Below are positions 6,920 to 11,207 of a stretch of DNA of 11,207 nucleotides, piece by piece. The position numbers were made by a program, and so were the translations under genes. The notes beneath the pieces are model-generated. The model was not told the DNA's origin. It worked only from the letters and a program-made list of their open reading frames with translations, and made no database searches. Positions within the stretch are counted from its first letter, which is position 1; each line of letters begins with the position of its first letter. The DNA comes from an uncultured Actinomycetes bacterium (GTDB lineage: Bacteria > Actinomycetota > Acidimicrobiia > IMCC26256 > PALSA-555): assembly GCA_937927875.1 (NCBI GenBank), contig CALEYV010000169.1, forward strand, positions 1 through 11,207. The letters run 5' to 3'.

Positions 6920-7710
6920 CGGGTCACCGCCCCGGTCGTGATCAGCAACGGCATGCTCACGTTGCCGACGATGATGACGCCCGCGAACGCCGACGCGAAC
7001 CAGCGCCGCCACCGGTTGTAGCGGGGGTTGTTCCACCCCAGGCTCTGGAACATCGACCAGGCGCCGTGGAAGATGTGGATGCCGAGCGCGATGTTGGCGA
7101 CGATGTACGCGACCGCGACCGGGACCTGGTCGAAGCTGTAGAAGAGGTTGTCGTACGGGTCGCCCCGCACGAAGTGGGGGTTGGCGGTGCCCCACGTCAG
7201 GTCCATGAGGTGGAAGATCACGAACAGGCCGATGATCACGCCCGTCCACCGCATGGTGCGGGAGGCGTAGTTGGCGGCCACGTAGTCCCGCTTCGACTGG
7301 TAGCGCACCGGGCGGGCCCGGCGGTTCATCCTCGTCAGCTGGTAGGCGGCGACGATGTGGATGAAGAACGCCGCGATCACCGCCGTGCGCAGCCCCCAGA
7401 GCACGACCGTCCGCGGGAAGGCGGGCTCGCCGAGGGTCCGGAGCCACGCGCCGTAGGTGTTGATCTGGTGGCGGCCCAGGAACACCTTGAGGTTGCCGAC
7501 CATGTGGGCGAACACGTAGCCGAGCAGCACGATGCCGCTCACCGCCATCGCCCACTTCTTCCCGATCCCGGAGCGCCAGAACTGGAGCGGGAACGGGACC
7601 GCACGCTTGGTCGGGGGCACCGGCGGGCCGGTGGAGCGCAGCAGCCGGTCGGCGGCGTCGGCGTCCTCTCGCTGATCCTCGGTCGAGAGGGTCTCGTCGA
7701 GCCTGGTCAT
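6916..7710 (-). CDS. sdhC: Succinate dehydrogenase cytochrome b / membrane anchor subunit
   Basis: This 264-residue integral membrane protein anchors the complex and should carry haem b and the quinone site. After a polar N-terminus (1-44) I see five hydrophobic segments at about 53-78, 102-124, 155-172, 196-216 and 240-260, the layout of the single fused anchor of type B enzymes. One histidine falls in each of the first four segments: H69, H118, H167 and H212 (also H215). These are candidate ligands for two haems, as in Bacillus subtilis SdhC. There is no cysteine. The ATG at 7710 has a strong GGAGGAG ribosome-binding site; the in-frame ATG at 7731 lies only 3 nt from the predicted -10 box, probably before the transcript begins, so I reject it. 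It is the first gene of sdhCAB, with a 4-nt overlap into sdhA, and is divergent from the AAA+ gene. Confidence 0.93.
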   Translation of the reverse strand: MTRLDETLSTEDQREDADAADRLLRSTGPPVPPTKRAVPFPLQFWRSGIGKKWAMAVSGIVLLGYVFAHMVGNLKVFLGRHQINTYGAWLRTLGEPAFPRTVVLWGLRTAVIAAFFIHIVAAYQLTRMNRRARPVRYQSKRDYVAANYASRTMRWTGVIIGLFVIFHLMDLTWGTANPHFVRGDPYDNLFYSFDQVPVAVAYIVANIALGIHIFHGAWSMFQSLGWNNPRYNRWRRWFASAFAGVIIVGNVSMPLLITTGAVTR

Positions 7711-7713
7711 CTG

Positions 7714-7720
7714 CTCCTCC
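7714..7720 (-). promoter_or_regulatory. Strong ribosome-binding site of sdhC
   Basis: On the minus strand GGAGGAG is followed by CAG and the ATG at 7710. It is the best Shine-Dalgarno match in the window and decides the sdhC start against the ATG 21 nt upstream. Confidence 0.75.
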
Positions 7721-7733
7721 CCCGCTGCCATCG

Positions 7734-7739
7734 ACGCTA
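7734..7739 (-). promoter_or_regulatory. Predicted -10 box (TAGCGT) of the sdhCAB operon
   Basis: On the minus strand TAGCGT fits TANNNT and would place the transcript start near 7727. That gives a short leader of about 17 nt holding the GGAGGAG site. No good -35 hexamer is seen at the usual spacing; a small palindrome lies there instead. Confidence 0.4.
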
Positions 7740-7750
7740 GCCCCGGGTCC

Positions 7751-7764
7751 TTGTGTGAACACCA
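7751..7764. promoter_or_regulatory. Imperfect 14-bp palindrome over the sdh -35 region
   Basis: TTGTGT-GA-ACACCA has five of six arm positions paired around a central GA, with a perfect GTGT/ACAC core. It is an AT-richer patch in very GC-rich DNA. It covers the position of the -35 element for the predicted sdhCAB promoter, so it could be a repressor site. The half TGTGA resembles one half of a CRP-type site, but the matching half is missing. Confidence 0.25.
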
Positions 7765-7818
7765 ACCGGGCTGCGCGCCGAACCGCGCCTCGGCGCCGAT
7801 CGGGGCGGCGAACCTGCT

Positions 7819-7827
7819 TGGTACGCT
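7819..7827 (+). promoter_or_regulatory. Predicted extended -10 promoter of the AAA+ gene
   Basis: TGG-TACGCT has the form TGN-TANNNT, an extended -10 element that can work without a -35 box. The transcript would start near 7834, giving a leader of about 25 nt that contains the GGAGG site at 7849-7853. Confidence 0.4.
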
Positions 7828-7848
7828 GCCGCGCGTTCCCCGCCCTTC

Positions 7849-7853
7849 GGAGG
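7849..7853 (+). promoter_or_regulatory. Ribosome-binding site of the AAA+ ATPase gene
   Basis: GGAGG lies five bases before the ATG at 7859. It settles the start against in-frame GTG/TTG codons further upstream. Confidence 0.75.
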
Positions 7854-7858
7854 CCTGC

Positions 7859-9259
7859 ATGACCCGTCCCGGCACCCTCGGTGAGCTGCGAGCGAGCGAC
7901 TGGCAGTCGCGGCCCGTGAAGCTCGAGGTGCGGGACAACGCGATGCGGCGGATCGCGGCGGGCGAGCCAATCGTCGACGGTGTGGTCGGCTACGACGACA
8001 CCGTCCTCCCGCAGCTGGCCAACGCGCTGCTCGCCGCCCACGACGTGATCTTCCTCGGCGAGCGGGGGCAGGCGAAGACCCGCATGATCCGCGCGCTGGC
8101 GGGCCTGCTGGACGAGTGGATGCCGATCGTCGCCGGGAGCGAGATCAACGACGACCCGTACCACCCGGTCTCGCACCACGCGCGCGTGCTCGTCGCCGAG
8201 CGGGGCGACGAGACCCCGATCGAGTGGGTGCACCGGGAGCGGCGCTACGGCGAGAAGCTGGCCACGCCGGACACCTCGATCGCGGACCTGATCGGCGAGG
8301 TCGACCCGATCAAGGTGGCCGAGGGTCGCTACCTCTCCGACGAGATGACGATCCACTACGGGCTCGTGCCCCGCACGAACCGGGGGATCTTCTCGATCAA
8401 CGAGCTCCCCGACCTCGCGGAGCGGATCCAGGTTGGCCTGCTCAACGTGCTCGAGGAGCGGGACGTCCAGATCCGGGGCTACAAGATCCGGCTGCCCCTC
8501 GACCTGATGCTGGTGGCGTCGGCCAACCCGGAGGACTACACGAACCGAGGCCGGATCATCACCCCGCTGAAGGACCGCTTCGGCGCCCAGATCCGCACCC
8601 ACTACCCGCTCGACGTCGAGGTCGAGATGGACGTCGTGGACCAGGAGGCCCGGCCCCTCCAGGCCGACGACCTCGAGGTGACGGTCCCCGACTTCATGAC
8701 CGAGATCGTCGCCGAGATCAGCCAGCAGGCCCGCCGGTCGCCGCACGTGAACCAGCGGTCCGGGGTCTCGGTCCGGCTGTCGATCACGAACTACGAGACG
8801 CTGGTCGCCAACGCGACCCGGCGGGCGCTTCGGAGCGGCGAGCACGAGGTCGTCCCGCGCGTCAGCGACCTCGAGGCGCTGGTGTCGAGCACGGCCGGCA
8901 AGCTCGAGTTCGAGACGGTCGAGGACGGGCGCGAGGAGCAGGTCCTCGACCGCATCGTGAAGTCCGCGACCCTCGAGACGTTCCGGGCCCGGTGCCGGCC
9001 CGAGAAGCTCACCGCCGTCGTCTCCGAGTTCGAGACCGGGCTCGTCGTCCATACCGGCTCGGACGTCCCGTCCGCCGAGTACGCCAACCTGCTGCCCAAG
9101 CTGCCGGGGCTGCGCGACACCCTGGCCGACCTCGAGGTCCAGGAGACGCCGGCCGCGGTGGCGTCGGCCCTCGAGTTCGTCCTCGAGGGGCTGCACCTCT
9201 CGAAGCGCCTCAACAAGGACGCGGTCGGGACGCGCGCCACCTACCGCGGGCGGGGTTAG
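7859..9259 (+). CDS. Magnesium chelatase subunit I-like / MoxR-type AAA+ ATPase (Rv0958-like)
   Basis: This 466-residue AAA+ ATPase resembles the ChlI/BchI-MoxR group and, from memory, M. tuberculosis Rv0958. Such ATPases work with a VWA-domain partner to remodel or metallate a target protein. Walker A is GERGQAKT (residues 67-74). A long insert with HPVSHHARVL and TSIADLIGEVDPIKVAEGR leads to the Walker B region GIFSINELPDL at 176-186, where E182 is the catalytic base and N181 replaces the usual Asp. Sensor 1 is N223 in VASANPED, and R240 in KDRFG is the likely arginine finger. The C-terminal third is helical. The ATG at 7859 is fixed by GGAGG five bases upstream. The partner VWA gene lies 445 bp downstream, beyond a lipoprotein gene on the other strand. 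The true substrate is unknown, and chlorophyll synthesis is not implied. Confidence 0.88.
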   Translation: MTRPGTLGELRASDWQSRPVKLEVRDNAMRRIAAGEPIVDGVVGYDDTVLPQLANALLAAHDVIFLGERGQAKTRMIRALAGLLDEWMPIVAGSEINDDPYHPVSHHARVLVAERGDETPIEWVHRERRYGEKLATPDTSIADLIGEVDPIKVAEGRYLSDEMTIHYGLVPRTNRGIFSINELPDLAERIQVGLLNVLEERDVQIRGYKIRLPLDLMLVASANPEDYTNRGRIITPLKDRFGAQIRTHYPLDVEVEMDVVDQEARPLQADDLEVTVPDFMTEIVAEISQQARRSPHVNQRSGVSVRLSITNYETLVANATRRALRSGEHEVVPRVSDLEALVSSTAGKLEFETVEDGREEQVLDRIVKSATLETFRARCRPEKLTAVVSEFETGLVVHTGSDVPSAEYANLLPKLPGLRDTLADLEVQETPAAVASALEFVLEGLHLSKRLNKDAVGTRATYRGRG

Positions 9260-9260
9260 C

Positions 9261-9632
9261 TCAGATCCCGCTCGGCTGCTGGTTGAAGAACCCGCAGCGG
9301 TTCGACGCGAACCGGTTCACGTTGTCGACCGCCTGCTTCACCGCCGGGTTGTCGCGCAGGTGCGGATCCTGGGCGACGCGTCGCATGGCATCGAGGAACG
9401 TCTGGGCGTCCCGGCGGATCGACGCCGGCGCGGTCGCCGCCAGCCGCTCGACGAGCGGGAGCTGCTTGGCGTCGTCGCGCACGCCCTTCGTCTGCTCCGC
9501 CTGGAGCTCGTCCTCGTAGCGGCTCGCGGCGTCACAGAACGCCCGCGGCGCCGCGCTCGAGTGGCTGCTGCCGCTGCAGGCCGAGCCGGCGAGCAGCGCC
9601 GCCAGCGCCGCGGCGAGGATCCAGGTGCGCAC
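9261..9632 (-). CDS. Small predicted lipoprotein with two conserved-looking mature cysteines
   Basis: This 123-residue protein starts with a lipoprotein signal peptide: VRTW, a hydrophobic stretch at residues 5-15 (ILAAALAALLA), then GSAC with C19 as the lipidation site. The box is loose, lacking the usual Leu/Val at -3. A Ser-rich linker follows, and then a mainly helical domain that begins FCDAASRYEDEL and ends NRCGFFNQ. C33 and C113 could form a disulfide outside the membrane. The GTG at 9632 is chosen because the signal peptide begins there. It has no Shine-Dalgarno but sits six bases after a CACAAT hexamer, which suggests a leaderless message. Its stop is one base from the AAA+ stop on the opposite strand, and its start is 71 bp from the VWA start. 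I do not recognise its function. Confidence 0.75.
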   Translation of the reverse strand: MRTWILAAALAALLAGSACSGSSHSSAAPRAFCDAASRYEDELQAEQTKGVRDDAKQLPLVERLAATAPASIRRDAQTFLDAMRRVAQDPHLRDNPAVKQAVDNVNRFASNRCGFFNQQPSGI

Positions 9633-9638
9633 GGCGCC

Positions 9639-9644
9639 ATTGTG
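9639..9644 (-). promoter_or_regulatory. Possible -10 box (CACAAT) of the lipoprotein gene
   Basis: On the minus strand CACAAT-GGCGCC-GTG places a weak -10-like hexamer six bases before the start codon, mirroring the layout of the VWA gene. It lacks the first T of TANNNT, so support rests mostly on the symmetry. Confidence 0.3.
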
Positions 9645-9691
9645 ACGCCGGTCGGTGGTGCGGGCCGCGCCGGGGGCTAGGGGGACGCGGG

Positions 9692-9697
9692 TACGGT
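9692..9697 (+). promoter_or_regulatory. Predicted -10 box (TACGGT) of the VWA gene
   Basis: TACGGT fits TANNNT and is followed by GGCGCC and GTG at 9704. The start codon then coincides with the expected transcript start, the leaderless arrangement common in actinobacteria. No Shine-Dalgarno competes with this reading. Confidence 0.45.
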
Positions 9698-9703
9698 GGC
9701 GCC

Positions 9704-11207
9704 GTGCTGCGCCACCTTCGTCGTCGGAACCGCGAGGAGCGCGGGTTCCGCTACTCACGCTGGGACGGCACGCAGCGCGGCTTCGACCTCGACGCCGACG
9801 CGCTGCTCGACGAGATGACCGACGACCTCCTCTACCACGGGGACCTGCACGCGTCGCTGCGCCGGCTCATGCAGCAGGGGATGCGCGACCGCAACGACGA
9901 GCAGCTCATGGGGCTGCGCGAGATGCTGCAGCGGCTCCGCGAGCAGCGCCGCGAGATGCTCGACCGCTACGACCTCGGCGGTGTCTACGAGGACATCGCC
10001 GACCAGCTCCGGGAGATCATCGAGCAGGAGCGGGAGGGGATCGAGCGCCGGGTCGACGAGGCCCGCCAGTCCGGCGACCCGCGCCGCCAGGAGATCGTCG
10101 ACGAGGCGGCCCAGCAGCGGCGAGAGCAGCTCGACCGGCTCCCGCCCGACCTGGCCGGCAAGGTGCAGGACCTCCAGGCCAACGACTGGATGGACGACGG
10201 CGCTCGGCAGCGGTTCGAGGAGCTCATGGAGAAGCTCCGCGAGCAGCTCATGCAGAGCTACTTCAACCAGATGTCCGAGGGCATGCAGAACCTGTCCCCG
10301 GAGCGCATGCAGCGGATGAAGGACATGCTCGCCGAGCTGAACCAGATGCTCGAGCAGCGCGAGCGCGGCGAGGAGCCCGACTTCGACGGGTTCATGTCGC
10401 GCTACGGCGACTTCTTCCCCGGGAACCCGCAGACCCTCGACGAGCTGCTCGAGCAGATGGCCCAGTCGATGGCCCAGATGCAGCAGCTCATGAACTCGAT
10501 GACCCCCGAGCAGCGGGCCCAGCTCCAGGCCCTCGCCGAATCGCTGCTCGAGGACATGGACCTGCGCTGGCAGGTGGACCAGCTGGCCCGGAACCTGCAG
10601 GGCGCCTTCCCGAACCTGCCGTGGGAGCGCTCGATGCCGTTCCGGGGCGACGACCCGATGTCGCTCGGGCAGATGCCGGGCCTGCTCGACGCCCTCGGGG
10701 ACATGGACGACCTCGAGCACCTGCTCCGCCAGGCCACCCAGCCCGGCGAGCTGGCCGAGGTCGACATCGACCGGGCCCGCGAGCTGCTCGGCGACGACGC
10801 GGCCCGGTCGCTCGAGCGGCTGGCCGAGCTGGCCCGGATGCTTGAGGAGGCCGGCCTCATCGAGCAGCGGGAGGGTCGGCTCGAGCTCACGCCGCGCGGG
10901 ATCCGCGCCATCGGCCAGAAGGCGCTCGGTGACCTGTTCCGCAAGCTGATGAAGGACCGGGCCGGCAAGCACGAGGTCGAGCGGAGCGGGGCCGGCCAGG
11001 ACCCCGCCTACGAGCACAAGCCCTACGAGTGGGGCGACCCGTTCCGGCTCAACGTGGAGCAGACGGTCAAGAACGCCATCTGGCGCCAGGGCGCGGGCAC
11101 GCCGGTGCGGCTGGCGCCCGCCGACTTCGAGGTGGAGCGGACCGAGCACACGACCCGCAGCGCCACCGTGCTGCTCCTCGACGTGTCGCTCAGCATGCCG
11201 ATGCGCG
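9704..11207 (+). CDS. VWA-domain protein, partner of the AAA+ ATPase (Rv0959-like; 3' end outside window)
   Basis: This frame runs from GTG 9704 off the window end, with 501 residues visible and no stop. The first ~370 residues are highly charged and mostly helical, likely with coiled coils (for example LREMLQRLREQRREMLDRY). Residues 175-274 are unusually rich in Met (14 in 100) and Gln. Around residues 380-410 a LEEAGLIEQREGRLELTPRG stretch resembles a small winged-helix unit. The visible end is the first strand of a VWA domain, TVLLLDVSLS, with the metal-binding DxSxS residues D493, S495 and S497; the rest of the domain is outside. This order matches my memory of Rv0959. The protein should act with the AAA+ ATPase encoded upstream. 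The GTG start is supported by TACGGT-N6-GTG and not by a ribosome-binding site. Other frames here are open too but give Arg/Ala-rich low-complexity proteins. Confidence 0.88.
   Translation, partial: MLRHLRRRNREERGFRYSRWDGTQRGFDLDADALLDEMTDDLLYHGDLHASLRRLMQQGMRDRNDEQLMGLREMLQRLREQRREMLDRYDLGGVYEDIADQLREIIEQEREGIERRVDEARQSGDPRRQEIVDEAAQQRREQLDRLPPDLAGKVQDLQANDWMDDGARQRFEELMEKLREQLMQSYFNQMSEGMQNLSPERMQRMKDMLAELNQMLEQRERGEEPDFDGFMSRYGDFFPGNPQTLDELLEQMAQSMAQMQQLMNSMTPEQRAQLQALAESLLEDMDLRWQVDQLARNLQGAFPNLPWERSMPFRGDDPMSLGQMPGLLDALGDMDDLEHLLRQATQPGELAEVDIDRARELLGDDAARSLERLAELARMLEEAGLIEQREGRLELTPRGIRAIGQKALGDLFRKLMKDRAGKHEVERSGAGQDPAYEHKPYEWGDPFRLNVEQTVKNAIWRQGAGTPVRLAPADFEVERTEHTTRSATVLLLDVSLSMPMR

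Larger units (their letters stand above)
9629..9707. repeat. 11-bp perfect inverted repeat framing two divergent start codons
   Basis: GCACGGCGCCA at 9629-9639 is the exact reverse complement of TGGCGCCGTGC at 9697-9707. Each arm contains the predicted GTG start of one divergent gene and the palindrome GGCGCC in front of it. The 57 bp between the arms are mostly G and C. It may be a regulatory site or a result of similar start-region sequences. Confidence 0.6.

Noticed and set aside
7751..7858. Upstream in-frame extension of the AAA+ gene.
   Set aside because: It would run through the predicted promoter and ribosome-binding site. GGAGG five bases before ATG 7859 is decisive.
4994..9196. Giant 1400-codon minus-strand frame containing sdhA.
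   Set aside because: Only the part from 6919 is SdhA. Upstream the frame crosses sdhC and the antisense of the AAA+ gene with low-complexity sequence, so it is stop-poor GC-rich DNA and not a fusion protein.
9755..11149. Long minus-strand open frame opposite the VWA gene (464 codons).
   Set aside because: Its product is Leu/Val/His/Arg-rich with no domain, as expected from the antisense of a GC-biased gene. The plus frame from 9704 has a start, coiled coils and a VWA motif.

Overview
The window is gene-dense, very GC-rich DNA with strong G/C preference at third codon positions. The gene content points to an actinobacterium: an Sdh1-like sdhCAB operon, a cystathionine beta-synthase directly followed by metB, and a magnesium-chelatase-like AAA+ ATPase with a von Willebrand A (VWA) partner resembling Mycobacterium tuberculosis Rv0958/Rv0959. 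A class-level placement, perhaps a deep lineage such as Acidimicrobiia, is only a guess. TGA ends several clear genes, so the standard code applies. I see no tRNA, rRNA, insertion sequence, CRISPR array or phage gene.

Layout: (1) 1-1132, the 3' part of a TetR-family regulator meets a small SRPBCC-fold gene on the opposite strand, their stop codons overlapping by 4 nt. (2) 1133-1244, a short divergent control region with a perfect 13-bp palindrome and a TANNNT box. (3) 1245-3778, cbs and metB, 2 nt apart, a transsulfuration operon converting between homocysteine, cystathionine and cysteine. (4) 3779-4217, a small unknown membrane-protein gene whose frame is cut by one in-frame TGA and then stays coding-like for 71 more codons. 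(5) 4218-7710, minus strand, sdhC-sdhA-sdhB, a complete succinate:quinone oxidoreductase linking the TCA cycle to the respiratory chain. (6) 7711-7858, a divergent control region with predicted -10 boxes for both sides. (7) 7859-11207, a BchI/MoxR-like AAA+ ATPase, a predicted lipoprotein on the opposite strand, and a VWA protein truncated by the window end at its metal-binding DxSxS motif.

The last block is the most intriguing. AAA+ and VWA proteins of this kind are thought to form a metal-dependent remodelling machine and are normally neighbours. Here a lipoprotein gene lies between them on the other strand, one base from the ATPase stop. It shares with the VWA gene a 71-bp divergent promoter in which both predicted starts have the form hexamer-GGCGCC-GTG inside an 11-bp perfect inverted repeat. 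This suggests leaderless, jointly controlled transcription. All functions are read from motifs and remembered family sequences; no database search was possible.
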